64,000 nt of DNA from an uncultured Bacilli bacterium (GCA_944332075.1 CALVJL010000001.1:67787-131786); one strand, 5' to 3'. Positions 33,948-44,415 are shown, numbered from the stretch's first letter. Notes: generated by a model from the sequence alone, not told the origin. Translations and numbers: made by a program.

Positions 33948-35375
33948 ATGCATAAAATACCGATGATTCCTTTTATATTGATATTATTTTGTTTCATGGT
34001 AAAATTAAAAAAGAAAGAAACGGTCGATATTATGTGGCATGAATATATTTGGGAAATCCTTAACATTGTGAACAATGTTATTTTAATGTGCATAGGTATT
34101 CCTTTTACTTTACAGCTACTTTACATGTTATTGTTTTGGGTAAAAAAGACAAAATTTCCAAAGAGTGAGAAAAAAGCTAATGTCTGTTATATTATTCCTG
34201 CTCACAACGAAGAAGATGTAATTTATTCTACTGTTAGCAGTCTTATAGAAAAGCAAAAATATCCAAAAGACAAATTATCTGTTTATGTCGTCTGTCATAA
34301 CTGCGATGACAAAACTGCTGAATTAGCTAAAAAAGCTGGGGCTAATATTTTAATTTACAATGATGACAATCCAAAGCATAAAATGGTCGCTTATCCACTT
34401 AACTATGCTTTTGATCAACTCAGAAAATTAAAAAAATACGATTTCTATTTAAGATTAGATGCCGATAATCATGTCAATGATGAATTTACCTCTTTGATGA
34501 ATGATGCTTTTCAAAGCGGAATAGAATTTGCTAGAGGCTATGAATCGGCTTTAAACATGACGCAAAATAGTTTTACCAAGGCATGCGGCCTTTACTATAC
34601 ATTTGATTCGCGTTTTTCATCTAGGGTTAGAGAAAGATTCAATATTGCCGCTCACATCAATGGTCCTGGTATGATGATTTCCTCTAAACTTCTTGAAGAA
34701 ATGAATGGATACAATTGCTTCTCAATAGCAGAAGATGCTGAATTCAATTTTAATGTTATGTTAAAAGGAAAAAAAGGTCACTTTGTTGAGGATGCAGTTG
34801 TTTATGAAGACTTGCCGTCAACCTTTGCTGATACCTATAAGCGCAACAAAAGAATCGCTGCTGGTTCGCGGACGATGTTTGCCCATCAGCTTGGAAAAAT
34901 GTTTTTTAAATTCTTTACAACTTTTCGTTTTTCATATCTAGAAATGGTATTAACCTATTTCTTTAATATTATTTGCGTCTTACTCTGCACTTGGATTCCT
35001 CTCTATTACATCTATGATTTCATATATTTAATGGTCGTCAGAACTGGAAATGTACCTTTAGCGTTGCATGATGCCGCTTTCTATAATAATACCTTAATAA
35101 AAACATTAATTGTTGCCGCCTTGGCGATAGGTATCCTCTTCTTCGTCTGCGGATTGCTGCAAGGATTTATCTTAATTTTATTAGATTATAAAAAGATGGG
35201 AGCAAAAAAAAGAAGAGAGCTCTTTTCAGGAGCATTACTCTTCCCATTCTTTACAGTAATTTATTGCATCACTATCTGTTTTGGCTATTTTTCCAAGGCA
35301 ACTTGGGGCAAAGTTTCTAGAAACATTAACAAACAGAAGATTACTTCCGATATTCAAGATAAAGTATCTGATTAA
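33948..35375 (+). CDS. Membrane-bound family-2 glycosyltransferase
   Basis: 475 residues. A membrane segment near the N-terminus (ILMCIGIPFTLQLLYMLLFWV), then a GT-A domain: CYIIPAHNEEDVIYSTVSSLIEKQKYP, YLRLDADNHV (D-x-D), NGPGMMISSKLLEEM, EDAEFNFNVMLKG and a Q/R-x-x-R-W-like position KRNKRIAAGSR. At least three further hydrophobic segments follow. Resembles processive or polysaccharide-type BcsA-like transferases, but lacks the canonical QxxRW, so a non-processive transferase is likely. The start is uncertain; an ATG at 34032 is an alternative. Overlaps mtaB tail to tail by 35 bases. Confidence 0.83.
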   Translation: MHKIPMIPFILILFCFMVKLKKKETVDIMWHEYIWEILNIVNNVILMCIGIPFTLQLLYMLLFWVKKTKFPKSEKKANVCYIIPAHNEEDVIYSTVSSLIEKQKYPKDKLSVYVVCHNCDDKTAELAKKAGANILIYNDDNPKHKMVAYPLNYAFDQLRKLKKYDFYLRLDADNHVNDEFTSLMNDAFQSGIEFARGYESALNMTQNSFTKACGLYYTFDSRFSSRVRERFNIAAHINGPGMMISSKLLEEMNGYNCFSIAEDAEFNFNVMLKGKKGHFVEDAVVYEDLPSTFADTYKRNKRIAAGSRTMFAHQLGKMFFKFFTTFRFSYLEMVLTYFFNIICVLLCTWIPLYYIYDFIYLMVVRTGNVPLALHDAAFYNNTLIKTLIVAALAIGILFFVCGLLQGFILILLDYKKMGAKKRRELFSGALLFPFFTVIYCITICFGYFSKATWGKVSRNINKQKITSDIQDKVSD

Positions 35376-36603
35376 TAATATTTTTATCGCTTTTAATGTC
35401 AAGAGGTAAAAAATACTCACTTAATCCATGATAAAGTTTTTTCTTTTGATCATAACTTTCAAAAAGAAAATGCATCATCTTTCCGTTCATCTTATCTTGG
35501 TATCTTTGATATAGTTCATTACTTAAAGAAAGAAGTTTTCTAACTCTTTCTTTTTTTACGCTCGCAGGAACTTGATTTTTCATTTTAGCAGCTAATGTTC
35601 CCTCGCGGACAGAATAAGGGAAAACGTGAAGAAATGAAAAATGGCATTTCTTGATAAACTCTTCTGTTTCTGTAAATTCTTCATCCGTTTCTCCTGGGAA
35701 ACCGCAAATGACATCACAAGCTAAGAACACATCATTATCTGCTTGATATAACTTTTCCATTTTAGCTAAAAAATCTTCTTTATCATATTTTCTGTTCATC
35801 CGTTTTAAAACTGTTTCACTACCGGATTGAAGAGGAATATGCAAGTGACGAGCAATAACTGGATTTTCTTTAAAAATAGCTATGAAATCATCATCGATTT
35901 GGCTAGCTTCTATCGAAGAAATTGATAATCTTTCAAGTCCAGGCAATTTAACTAATTTTTTTAGTAAGCCATTAAATGAAGCGTGATTATCTTCACCATA
36001 CGAAGCTGAATCAATTCCGGTCAATATTAATTCTTTATAGCCGTTTTTGATAAGATTTTGGGCTTCGCAAAGAATCTCAGCTTCATCGCGAGAACGGAAT
36101 TTACCGCGAATATACGGGATAATGCAATAAGAGCAAAAGTTATCGCAGCCATCTGCAATTTTAATATTTGCCCGAATATGATCGTCAAAAGATGTAATAT
36201 CAAGCTTTTGATATTCTCTTTCGCGGGTATTTTTATCAACATCGATAATTTGTTTTTGCGTTTCAAAATACTGTTCAATATTTTTTAAAAGATGTGAATG
36301 CTGATTGTTTCCCATCAAAATATCTACACCATCAATGTCTTTAATAACATCTTTATGTAGTTGGCTAGAGCAGCCCATAACAGCAATAATCGCTTCTGGA
36401 TATTTATTATGAAGAGATGAAATTTTTTGACGCGATTTATGTTCAGCCATCGCTGTAACCGCGCATGTATTAACAATAACTAAATCGACATTGTCATCAT
36501 TTTTAGCTTCACAATATCCGTTTTTCAGCAAAATTTCTTTGACTGCTTCGCTTTCATAAGCGTTAACCTTGCAGCCTAAGGTATGCAATAAAAATGTTTT
36601 CAT
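35341..36603 (-). CDS. mtaB: tRNA t6A37 methylthiotransferase MtaB
   Basis: Radical-SAM enzyme converting t6A to ms2t6A at position 37. 420 residues. MTTase domain HTLGCKVNAYESEAV (C11) with NTCAVT (C47) and VMGCSSQ (C78), radical-SAM cluster GCDNFCSYC, and a short C-terminal TRAM-like region. The HTLGCKVN start is the MtaB type, distinct from RimO (SLGCAKN) at 7369. Four-base overlap with rsmE: order nfo-rsmE-mtaB. Confidence 0.93.
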   Translation of the reverse strand: MKTFLLHTLGCKVNAYESEAVKEILLKNGYCEAKNDDNVDLVIVNTCAVTAMAEHKSRQKISSLHNKYPEAIIAVMGCSSQLHKDVIKDIDGVDILMGNNQHSHLLKNIEQYFETQKQIIDVDKNTREREYQKLDITSFDDHIRANIKIADGCDNFCSYCIIPYIRGKFRSRDEAEILCEAQNLIKNGYKELILTGIDSASYGEDNHASFNGLLKKLVKLPGLERLSISSIEASQIDDDFIAIFKENPVIARHLHIPLQSGSETVLKRMNRKYDKEDFLAKMEKLYQADNDVFLACDVICGFPGETDEEFTETEEFIKKCHFSFLHVFPYSVREGTLAAKMKNQVPASVKKERVRKLLSLSNELYQRYQDKMNGKMMHFLFESYDQKKKLYHGLSEYFLPLDIKSDKNIINQILYLEYRK

Positions 36604-37301
36604 AAATCCTCAACTAAATAAGATAAGACGCTCAAAGCGTAAATGCAGGCTGTTTCGCTGCGAAGAATTCTCTTCCCTAGTGTTACTGAGCGATAGTTAT
36701 TTTTTTCAGCAAATTCGACTTCATCACGTGAGAAACCGCCCTCTGGACCGACGATAATTCCAATAGAATCACCGCGTCTAAATACCTCTTTATGGAAAGA
36801 GAAATTATCTTCATTTTCATAAGCTATATAGCCTTTAGAAAATTGATATTTACTTATATCATTAAAGTCAATAATCTTGTTGATTACTGGAACCTTCAAT
36901 CGATGAGATTGCTCACTTGCTTCAAGAGCAATTTTTTGGTAACGCATCAATTTTTTGCTTTCATCTTCTTTTTTTATTTTCATAATGCAGCGCGACGAGC
37001 GAACTAAAATAATTTCACTTACACCGATTTCTGTTGCCTTTTGAATGACTAATTCTAATTTCTCACCTTTAGGTAAGCAATAAAGAAGAGTTAAATTGAC
37101 CGGCAATTCACTATCGTTAAGCGACTTAGAAATCGCTTCATATTTTAAAGGAGAAAGAGATGTTATTAAAAATCTTGTTGCTGTTCCAGCATAAACTATT
37201 TCAAATTCCTCTCCGATATGGCTTCTAACCACTTTAGTTAGATGATGGATTTGTTCATCAGATAATGAAAACTTATCGTTATCGACAAAGTAGCGTTGCA
37301 T
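36600..37301 (-). CDS. rsmE: 16S rRNA m3U1498 methyltransferase RsmE
   Basis: SPOUT-fold enzyme methylating N3 of U1498. 233 residues. N-terminal PUA-like region (QIHHLTKVVRSHIGEEFEIV), then VIQKATEIGVSEIILVRSSRC, GPEGGFSRDEVEFAE and LGKRILRSETACIYALSVL, the trefoil-knot SAM site. Starts at the last base of nfo. Confidence 0.95.
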   Translation of the reverse strand: MQRYFVDNDKFSLSDEQIHHLTKVVRSHIGEEFEIVYAGTATRFLITSLSPLKYEAISKSLNDSELPVNLTLLYCLPKGEKLELVIQKATEIGVSEIILVRSSRCIMKIKKEDESKKLMRYQKIALEASEQSHRLKVPVINKIIDFNDISKYQFSKGYIAYENEDNFSFHKEVFRRGDSIGIIVGPEGGFSRDEVEFAEKNNYRSVTLGKRILRSETACIYALSVLSYLVEDL

Positions 37302-38143
37302 TAGCGATACCTCTCTTTCAACAATTTTATTTCTTCTTTATAACCATCGTTATCATTTGGAGTTTCCAAAACAAATGGTAAATCTCTTAATAATGGATGA
37401 TTGATAATTTTTGTTAATGCTTCTAAGCCTATTGTTCCTAATCCGATTTTTTCATGGCGGTCTTTATGAGATCCCCGCGGGTTTTTACTATCGTTAAGAT
37501 GTATGGCTTTAAGCAAATTAATTCCAATTATCTCGTCAAATTCTTTTAAAACCTCATCTAGATGATTAACGATATCGTATCCCTCATCATTGACATGACA
37601 TGTATCAAGTAAAACACCGATTTTTTCCTTATGTTCTACCTTATTGATAATACTTTTAATCTCGTTGAAGTTAGATCCGATTTCACTGCCTTTTCCGGCC
37701 ATCGTTTCAAGAAGCACTAAGGTTTTTTGATTTGGAAAAATAACCTTATTAAGGATATCTGCAATTAAATCTATTCCCATTTCAATCCCTTGCCCAACAT
37801 GGCTTCCCGGATGAAAGTTATAATAAACTTTATCAATATGCTCTAATGTTTCTAAATCTTCTTTAATGACTCTATAACCGAAATCGCGGACTTTTTCATC
37901 AGACGAAGCTAAATTCATCGTATAGGGAGCATGCGCAATGATATAATCTATATTGTTTTCTTTAGCAAAATCATTAAATTTCTTAATATCATTATAATCA
38001 ACAGTTTTGACGCTTCCACCACGGGGATTTCTCGTAAAATATTGAAAAGTATTACCTCCTAAAGAGATAATCATTTTACCCATAGCTAAGTATCCTTTAC
38101 TTGAAGAAAGATGACAACCAATTTTTAAACTCATATTTTTCAT
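37301..38143 (-). CDS. nfo: Endonuclease IV
   Basis: Zinc enzyme cutting DNA 5' of abasic sites. About 280 residues. [58 protein letters not shown] and [27 protein letters not shown] hold the zinc ligands. I use the ATG at 38143; ATG 38134 and TTG 38146 are alternatives and none has a strong ribosome-binding site. Confidence 0.94.
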   Translation of the reverse strand: MKNMSLKIGCHLSSSKGYLAMGKMIISLGGNTFQYFTRNPRGGSVKTVDYNDIKKFNDFAKENNIDYIIAHAPYTMNLASSDEKVRDFGYRVIKEDLETLEHIDKVYYNFHPGSHVGQGIEMGIDLIADILNKVIFPNQKTLVLLETMAGKGSEIGSNFNEIKSIINKVEHKEKIGVLLDTCHVNDEGYDIVNHLDEVLKEFDEIIGINLLKAIHLNDSKNPRGSHKDRHEKIGLGTIGLEALTKIINHPLLRDLPFVLETPNDNDGYKEEIKLLKERYR

Positions 38144-38240
38144 CAATTTATCTTAGCATAAAAGACAGAAACTGCCCACAGTTTTATTTTCATATTTATC
38201 GATAAATGGTAATATATTTTAAAGCAGATGAGGTGAATTT

Positions 38241-39458
38241 ATGAAAAAATTAAATAAAATGCTAGCTTTAATTGCTTCAATCGGTTTATTAACCGCTTGT
38301 GAAGTAAGATTTTATTTCCCTTGGGATTCTCGTCCGGAGACAACATCTAACGCAAATCCTACTTCGCCTATTACCTCGCAAAGCCAACCAGGTAACATTG
38401 ATTCAATTCCAACCGATAGCGATACTCCGTCTGGAATGATTAAACATGGTAAAAATCTTTATTTACAGGGAAATGAACCTGAGCCAAATGAAAATTTAGA
38501 AATATACTTTTATCAATTAGAAAATTCTCAAAGCCAAAAGCAATCAGCAGATGCCTTCTTTATTAAATACGGCGATGTTGAAGTCTTAATTGATATGGGC
38601 ACAGAAACCATTGGTTCTTATGCGGTTATGCCTTATTTAAAGGAACATAACATAATCGAAGATAATACAATTGAATTGGCCATAAATACCCATGTCGATA
38701 AAGATCATATCGGAGGTTTTGTCGGCAATAGCAACGGAGGAAAATACGATTTAGGATTACTCCGTTCATCATATGATATTTCCGTTCTTTTAGACTCAGG
38801 GTACACGAATGACACTCAGCTATATACTCGCTATGTTTCCTTCAGAGAGGAAAGAATTGCCGCAGGAATGACATATTATTCTTACCAGGAAACAATGACA
38901 AGCGATATCGTGCCAAACGTTTTCTATTTAGGAAGCGATACTTATATCCAAGTTCTAGATACAAAACTATATGAAAACAATTTTGAAGAGGTCAAAGATT
39001 TAAACGATTCTTCTGTTCCTGTCTTATTAGTACATGGAAATAACAAATTTTTATTGATGGGCGACTGCGAGAAAAAAGCCGAAGAAAGAGTTATTGAATA
39101 TAATAATCTATCTAAAGTTGATTTTTTCAAAGCTAATCACCATGGCTCACCAACCAGCAATACTGAAGCTTTGCTTGATATCATCCGTCCAGACTATATC
39201 GTTATTGATTCAACTGCGAGTAACTCCTATAACTTGCCAAAGAAAGAAATAGTCGATCGGTTTTTAAAATATACTGAAAACATCTACGCCCCATTTATCA
39301 ATGGAGGCATTCATATCTATTCTGATAAAACCAATATAACATTTGAATGCGATGGTTTTATTGATTATACAAATAATAAAGAAGGAGAATTGGTCGAAGG
39401 TACACAAGGTCAACCAACGCCTTTGCAAAATACATCTTGGTACCAGACCGCTGTATAA
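38241..39458 (+). CDS. Secreted metallo-beta-lactamase-fold lipoprotein (ComEC-like)
   Basis: 405 residues. Lipoprotein signal with lipobox LTAC (Cys20), a Ser/Thr/Pro/Asn linker to about residue 65, then an MBL domain: DAFFIKYGDVEVLIDMGTE, NTHVDKDHIGG (151-159, the HxDxDH form also seen in ComEC), LLVHGNNKFLLMGDCEKKAEE and FKANHHGSPTSNTEALL, the ComEC-type ending. So it is an extracellular, membrane-anchored hydrolase; ComEC relatives act on nucleic acid or phosphodiesters. GAGGTG precedes the ATG. Two bases separate it from the metalloprotease gene. Confidence 0.85.
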   Translation: MKKLNKMLALIASIGLLTACEVRFYFPWDSRPETTSNANPTSPITSQSQPGNIDSIPTDSDTPSGMIKHGKNLYLQGNEPEPNENLEIYFYQLENSQSQKQSADAFFIKYGDVEVLIDMGTETIGSYAVMPYLKEHNIIEDNTIELAINTHVDKDHIGGFVGNSNGGKYDLGLLRSSYDISVLLDSGYTNDTQLYTRYVSFREERIAAGMTYYSYQETMTSDIVPNVFYLGSDTYIQVLDTKLYENNFEEVKDLNDSSVPVLLVHGNNKFLLMGDCEKKAEERVIEYNNLSKVDFFKANHHGSPTSNTEALLDIIRPDYIVIDSTASNSYNLPKKEIVDRFLKYTENIYAPFINGGIHIYSDKTNITFECDGFIDYTNNKEGELVEGTQGQPTPLQNTSWYQTAV

Positions 39459-39460
39459 AA

Positions 39461-40948
39461 ATGAAAAAGAAAATACTATTATTGAGTACAATTGCTACTC
39501 TATTTACATTAACGAGCTGTCAAGGAATTTTTCCTAGCAAAGAAATCATTTTTTCTCCAAATGAAAGCAATGCTGAAATTTATGAGGGGTATTATAAACC
39601 AAAGGAATTACGCTTAAATTATCAAGATGTCAACAAGACCACATCTTGGGTTACATCACTTTCTACCGGTGAACAAAACCTTTTGATTGTTCCTGTTAAG
39701 TTAAGCGATGGTCCAGTTTGGACAGAAGCGATGCTTAACCGCCTTCATAATGCATTTTTCGGAAGTGATATTGCTCCCTACTATTCGGTAAAAGAATATT
39801 TTCAAACTTCAAGTTATGGAAACTTAAATATCGGCGGCACTATTCTTGATCCAGTAACTTTAAATTATACAGTTGCCGGCTTAAATGCTTATAGCGAATC
39901 CGCTTCCGAAATTGTTGCTTCGGCATTCAATAATAGTAATATCAGCGTTCCTAACGAAAGTCAGTTTGATTTAAATAATGACCATTTATATGATAATACC
40001 ATTTTTATTTATTCTAATGATTTTGCATATGATGGAAGTGGAGCGTATTGGGCCTGGTGCACCAATACAGTAAGCTATGGTAGCCGCAATTATAACGTTA
40101 ATTCCTATATGTGGGCTAGTTATAGTTTTATGGATACCGCTTATGATGATTATTTTGGTGAAGAAACAGCGATGAACGATCCAATAAAATATTGTGAAAC
40201 CCATACTTATATCCATGAAACCGGGCATTTATTAGGCTTAGATGATTATTATAATTATGATAATGATGGTTGGGAACCATCAACAGCCTATGATATGCAA
40301 GCTAATAATATCGGCGACCACAACATCTTTTCTAAATTAGCTCTCGGATGGGTAAAGCCATACGTTGTTACTTCTGACTGCGTTATCACTCTTCGCTCAT
40401 CAGCTATTTATCCAGACTGCATTTTAATAAAAAACAAATGGAACGGCTCGGCATTTGATGAATACTTATTAATTGAATACTATACTCCCGATATTTTAAA
40501 TGATCTCGACTCACAGCATCCATATGGATCAATAACCATGATGAAAGAACGCGGATTAAGAGTTTATCACGTAGATGCTAGATTGATTTCTGTCTATAAT
40601 TTTGGAAATAGTTTCATTAAAACCGGAGGTTATACCGATGAAATCGGTGATGGAGCGCTTGTCGGAGCCAGCAATACCCCATCCCGTTCCTATCTAAATA
40701 GCCATGGAAAGGATTTTAAGCTAATTCACTTAATCGACAATAATCATCAAAATACTTATAATAACCGCGGACATTCTATGAAAAAAGAGGATATTCTTAT
40801 CGAGGAAAATAAAACTATAACCCCAGCATATCTTAACGATTATTTCTATTATGGAAGTACCTTCAACGATGGAGAAAAAATCAACTTTTCTTTCACTGGA
40901 AGCAATTATCAAGATACGTCTTGCCAAGTTACAATTTCATTTAACTAA
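39461..40948 (+). CDS. Secreted M6-like metalloprotease lipoprotein
   Basis: 495 residues from the ATG at 39461, two bases after the previous stop. Lipobox LTSC (Cys20). PYYSVKEYFQTSSYGNLNI, IFIYSNDFAYDGSGAYWAW and the zinc site HETGHLLGLDDYY (His252, Glu253, His256, Asp261) match the M6/immune-inhibitor-A family, followed by YDMQANNIGDHNIFSKLALGWVKPYV. Predicted surface protease, coupled with the MBL lipoprotein. Confidence 0.85.
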   Translation: MKKKILLLSTIATLFTLTSCQGIFPSKEIIFSPNESNAEIYEGYYKPKELRLNYQDVNKTTSWVTSLSTGEQNLLIVPVKLSDGPVWTEAMLNRLHNAFFGSDIAPYYSVKEYFQTSSYGNLNIGGTILDPVTLNYTVAGLNAYSESASEIVASAFNNSNISVPNESQFDLNNDHLYDNTIFIYSNDFAYDGSGAYWAWCTNTVSYGSRNYNVNSYMWASYSFMDTAYDDYFGEETAMNDPIKYCETHTYIHETGHLLGLDDYYNYDNDGWEPSTAYDMQANNIGDHNIFSKLALGWVKPYVVTSDCVITLRSSAIYPDCILIKNKWNGSAFDEYLLIEYYTPDILNDLDSQHPYGSITMMKERGLRVYHVDARLISVYNFGNSFIKTGGYTDEIGDGALVGASNTPSRSYLNSHGKDFKLIHLIDNNHQNTYNNRGHSMKKEDILIEENKTITPAYLNDYFYYGSTFNDGEKINFSFTGSNYQDTSCQVTISFN

Positions 40949-40985
40949 AAAAAGCAGGGATTAATTAAAATCTCTGCTTTTTATT
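40949..40985. terminator. Bidirectional terminator between the metalloprotease gene and clpB
   Basis: AGCAGGGA (40953-40960) / TCTCTGCT (40971-40978) with A-run before and T-run after. Confidence 0.75.
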
Positions 40986-43547
40986 TTATTTCATAACTGT
41001 AAAGACATAGTTCTTTCCGTCATAGTCAATGACGACTTTATCTTTGTCTTTAATTTCTTCACCGACGATTTTCTTAGCTAAATCAGTTTCGATATTATTT
41101 TGGATATAACGTTTAATAGGACGTGCACCAAAGACTTTATCATAGCTCTCTTCAGCTATTTCATTACGAGCTTTATCAGTGATAGTCAAGCTAATATCGC
41201 GTTTTTTAAGGCGATCTGCAAGTTGACCAATAAATTTATCGACAATCTTCTTAACGACTTTCTCATCAAGAGAATTGAAGAAGATAATATCATCGATACG
41301 GTTGAGAAATTCCGGTTTGAAATGTTCTTTTAATTCTTCTCTAACTTTCTGACGGTTTTCTTCATCATTACCCTGTAAGAGATATTCGCTACCAATATTA
41401 CTTGTCATAATCAGAATCGTATTTTTAAAGTCTACAACTCTGCCTTGCGAATCGGTCAAACGACCATCATCAAGAACTTGGAGCAAGATATTAAAAACAT
41501 CAGGATGAGCCTTTTCAATTTCATCAAGAAGAACAATTGAGTAAGGTTTTCTTCTAACCGCTTCGGTTAATTGTCCGCCTTCCTCATATCCGACATATCC
41601 TGGTGGAGCACCGACAAGTCTCGAGACCGAGAACTTTTCTATGTACTCAGACATATCTATACGGACAATCTGTTGCTCTGAATCAAAGAGATTATCCGCC
41701 AAAGACTTAGCTACTTCTGTTTTACCAACACCAGTTGGTCCTAAGAAGAGGAATGAGCCTAACGGACGATTTTCATCGTTAACCCCAGCACGGGAACGAA
41801 TAATTGCATCAGAAACTTTTTCCAAAGCTTCATCTTGACCGATAACCCGTTTTTGTAAATTTTCTTTCAAGTGAAGTAATTTACTAGATTCACTTGATTT
41901 TAATTTAGCAACTGGGATACCTGTCCATTTTGCCACGACTTCAGCAATATTGTCGGTTTTAACGACTTCATCAAGCATTCTTCCTTCATTTTGTTTTTCT
42001 TCAAAGGCTTTGATTTCCTTTTCGTATTCTGGAATAGTTTGATATTGCAAACGCGCGGCAGTTTCATAATTTGCATCGCTTAAAGCTTTTTGCAAATCAA
42101 GTTTAGCTTTTTCAAGAGCAGCTTTTGCTTCTTTAGAACGGTTGAGTTCTTCCTTTTCAGACATCCATTTAGCTTTTAATTCTGTCTGTTTACTCTTAAG
42201 TTCACTTAAATCTTGATCAAGTGACGCTAAGGTTTGCTTAGCATAATCGCTAGTTTCTTTTGAAAGAGAAACTTTTTCAATCTCTAACTGTGAAACTTGA
42301 CGGTTAATCTCATCGAGTTCAACTGGCAATGAATCAATTTGCATTCTTACCGATGCACAAGCTTCATCGACTAAGTCGATTGCTTTATCCGGTAAGAAAC
42401 GATCTGAGATATAACGCTTAGAAAGAACAGCGGCAGCGACAAGAGCCTCATCAAGGATTTTAACACCGTGATGCGATTCATAACGTTCCTTTAATCCTCT
42501 AAGAATTGAAATGGTATCTTCCAAAGAGGATTCATCAACCATTACTTTTTGCATTCTTCTTTCGAATGCTGGATCTTTTTCGATGTATTTACGATATTCA
42601 TCAAGAGTAGTAGCACCAATACAGTGGATTTCACCTCTAGCTAACATCGGTTTTAACAAGTTAGCAGCATCCATAGCACCATCGGTCTTACCAGCACCGA
42701 TTAAAGTATGGATTTCATCGATGAACATGATAATCTGACCATTGGATTTCACAACTTCATTTAAAGTTGCCTTCAGTCTTTCCTCAAATTCACCACGGTA
42801 TTTTGCTCCAGCGATTAAAGAACCTAAATCGAGTTCAAAAATCGTTTTATTCTTTAATGAGAACGGAACATCACCCTTGAAGATTCTCCAAGCAAGACCT
42901 TCGACAATTGCCGTCTTACCAACACCAGGTTCACCGATTAAAACCGGGTTGTTTTTACTCTTACGCGACAAAATTTCCATGACACGACGGATTTCTTCAT
43001 CACGGCCAATAACCGGATCAATCTTTCCTTTAGCCACTTCATCAATTAAGTCACGTCCATATTTCTTTAAAACTTCGTACTTTTCTTCAGGTGTCTCATC
43101 ATCGACATGATTTCCTCCACGGATAACATTGATCGCATTGGTGAAATTTTGTTTATTGAAGTTATAAATATTCTTTAATCTTGTAACTAAAGAATGTTTA
43201 TTATCAAATAAAGAAAGCAAAATATGCTCAACGCTAAGATAGCTATCTTTATATTCTTTTTGGTATTTAGAAGCATTGTTGAGTAAGAAATTTAAATCAA
43301 CTGATGCAAAAGGTTCTGCATTAGAAGAAGTTTGCACTTTGCTATCAACTGCTTCGTTAATCGCCTGTTTAACTTCATTGACATTGATATTCTCTTTTAA
43401 ACAAATATTGATTAAAAGCGAATCTTTGTCTTCGATGAAAGCTTTTAACAAATGAGGAACATCGAGATCTGGACTATGTTTTTCTTTAGCTATTTCTAGA
43501 GCTCTATTCAAGCTACTAGCAACTTTTTCAGTAACTTTACCATCCAT
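40986..43547 (-). CDS. clpB: Chaperone ClpB (disaggregase)
   Basis: Hexameric AAA+ disaggregase. 853 residues. N-terminal Clp repeat domain, D1 Walker [16 protein letters not shown] (about 200), coiled-coil M-domain (about 405-525, [30 protein letters not shown]), D2 Walker [16 protein letters not shown] (about 605) and [15 protein letters not shown] end. No ClpP-binding IGF loop, as expected of ClpB. GGAGG precedes the ATG. Two CIRCE operators control it. Confidence 0.96.
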   Translation of the reverse strand: MDGKVTEKVASSLNRALEIAKEKHSPDLDVPHLLKAFIEDKDSLLINICLKENINVNEVKQAINEAVDSKVQTSSNAEPFASVDLNFLLNNASKYQKEYKDSYLSVEHILLSLFDNKHSLVTRLKNIYNFNKQNFTNAINVIRGGNHVDDETPEEKYEVLKKYGRDLIDEVAKGKIDPVIGRDEEIRRVMEILSRKSKNNPVLIGEPGVGKTAIVEGLAWRIFKGDVPFSLKNKTIFELDLGSLIAGAKYRGEFEERLKATLNEVVKSNGQIIMFIDEIHTLIGAGKTDGAMDAANLLKPMLARGEIHCIGATTLDEYRKYIEKDPAFERRMQKVMVDESSLEDTISILRGLKERYESHHGVKILDEALVAAAVLSKRYISDRFLPDKAIDLVDEACASVRMQIDSLPVELDEINRQVSQLEIEKVSLSKETSDYAKQTLASLDQDLSELKSKQTELKAKWMSEKEELNRSKEAKAALEKAKLDLQKALSDANYETAARLQYQTIPEYEKEIKAFEEKQNEGRMLDEVVKTDNIAEVVAKWTGIPVAKLKSSESSKLLHLKENLQKRVIGQDEALEKVSDAIIRSRAGVNDENRPLGSFLFLGPTGVGKTEVAKSLADNLFDSEQQIVRIDMSEYIEKFSVSRLVGAPPGYVGYEEGGQLTEAVRRKPYSIVLLDEIEKAHPDVFNILLQVLDDGRLTDSQGRVVDFKNTILIMTSNIGSEYLLQGNDEENRQKVREELKEHFKPEFLNRIDDIIFFNSLDEKVVKKIVDKFIGQLADRLKKRDISLTITDKARNEIAEESYDKVFGARPIKRYIQNNIETDLAKKIVGEEIKDKDKVVIDYDGKNYVFTVMK

Positions 43548-43563
43548 AGATTAGCACCTCCTT

Positions 43564-43590
43564 TTAGCACTCTCTATATTCAAGTGCTAA
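43564..43590 (-). promoter_or_regulatory. CIRCE operator 1 (clpB)
   Basis: TTAGCACTC, nine bases, AAGTGCTAA: the CIRCE inverted repeat with one change (consensus second arm GAGTGCTAA). Between the start of transcription and the clpB ribosome-binding site. HrcA repressor site. Confidence 0.9.
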
Positions 43591-43594
43591 GTAT

Positions 43595-43622
43595 AGTATA
43601 GTTCTTTTTTTAGCACTGTCAA
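43595..43622 (-). promoter_or_regulatory. Promoter of clpB
   Basis: TTGACA (43617-43622), 16-base spacer, TATACT (43595-43600) on the minus strand. The -35 lies in CIRCE 2 and the -10 lies just upstream of CIRCE 1. Confidence 0.7.
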
Positions 43623-43636
43623 TAGTCAAGTGCTAA
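43610..43636 (-). promoter_or_regulatory. CIRCE operator 2 (clpB)
   Basis: TTAGCACTG, nine bases, AAGTGCTAA, one arm changed (G for C). It covers the -35 hexamer, so HrcA binding would block polymerase directly. Confidence 0.85.
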
Positions 43637-43680
43637 AATTTTAATTTTTTTTCATCTGTTGAAATAAAAAGTAAAAAATA

Positions 43681-43701
43681 ATTAGAGATAATTAGAGATA
43701 A
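43681..43701. repeat. Short tandem repeat between clpB and queT
   Basis: AATTAGAGAT occurs twice in a row (two 10-base units) within the 170-base intergenic stretch. No gene is seen there. Confidence 0.5.
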
Positions 43702-43778
43702 AGTTTGGTTACTATTAGTATAACTCATTTACAATATTTAAATACGTCTTTTTTCTAATCAAGTTGATTTGGCAATAA

Positions 43779-43801
43779 AAAAGCTTCCTTTTACGGAAGC
43801 T
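43779..43801 (-). terminator. Terminator of queT
   Basis: AGCTTCC (43795-43801) / GGAAGCT (43782-43788) on the minus strand, followed by T's. Confidence 0.7.
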
Positions 43802-43806
43802 ATAAT

Positions 43807-44346
43807 TTAACTATTTTTTAAAGTATTTGTTTGAATCGGTTTTTCAACTAACCCCAAAACCGTAAATAATTTTTTGCAAGGGAAATAGATAATTATACCA
43901 ACTACGTATACTGCGATTAATTCTCCAAGTCCAACCGTTCCAAATAAATACATATATGTACTAGTGTCACCCATACCGAGAATCAAGACACCCGGAACGA
44001 CTAAAGCGTTCATAATGACTGGAGGTAAACCACCGAGAACAATTCTCAGCCAATCATTTTTAATAAGTCTTCCAATAAAGTAGGTCATAATACCTGCTAT
44101 AACAGTAGCTAATGTTCCAAAAATGACATCGTAGATAGTTGATTGAACTGCATTAAAGATTAAACAGCCAAGAGCAACACCGAAGATAGCTTCTGGAAAA
44201 AATAATGGTAATAAGCAAAGTCCTTCGCTTAACCGACATTGAATGGCTCCTGATGCAAACGTCCCTTGTGCAAAGCAAGCAGCAAAGTAAAGCGCAGCAA
44301 TCATAGCAGAAATGGCCATTCTTTTAACTTTCATATTTACTTTCAT
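43807..44346 (-). CDS. queT: QueT-type ECF transporter substrate subunit (queuosine precursor)
   Basis: 179 residues from the ATG at 44346, which has GGAGG four to five bases upstream. Six hydrophobic segments with family-like MAISAMIAALYFAACFAQGTFASGAIQCRLSEGLCLLPLFFPEAIFGVALGCLIFNA. It works with the shared ECF ATPase module. A preQ1-type riboswitch and its terminator lie directly upstream, which supports uptake of preQ1/preQ0 or queuine. Confidence 0.88.
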   Translation of the reverse strand: MKVNMKVKRMAISAMIAALYFAACFAQGTFASGAIQCRLSEGLCLLPLFFPEAIFGVALGCLIFNAVQSTIYDVIFGTLATVIAGIMTYFIGRLIKNDWLRIVLGGLPPVIMNALVVPGVLILGMGDTSTYMYLFGTVGLGELIAVYVVGIIIYFPCKKLFTVLGLVEKPIQTNTLKNS

Positions 44347-44361
44347 GTTTCCTCCTAACAA

Positions 44362-44390
44362 ATAAAAAAGTCAAATGACCCATCTGACTA
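44362..44390 (-). terminator. Expression-platform terminator before queT
   Basis: Minus-strand AGTCAGATG (44381-44389) / CATTTGACT (44369-44377), loop GGT, then six T's. Sits between the preQ1 aptamer and queT. Confidence 0.75.
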
Positions 44391-44415
44391 GAAAGAAACT
44401 AAAAAAAAAGTTAAT

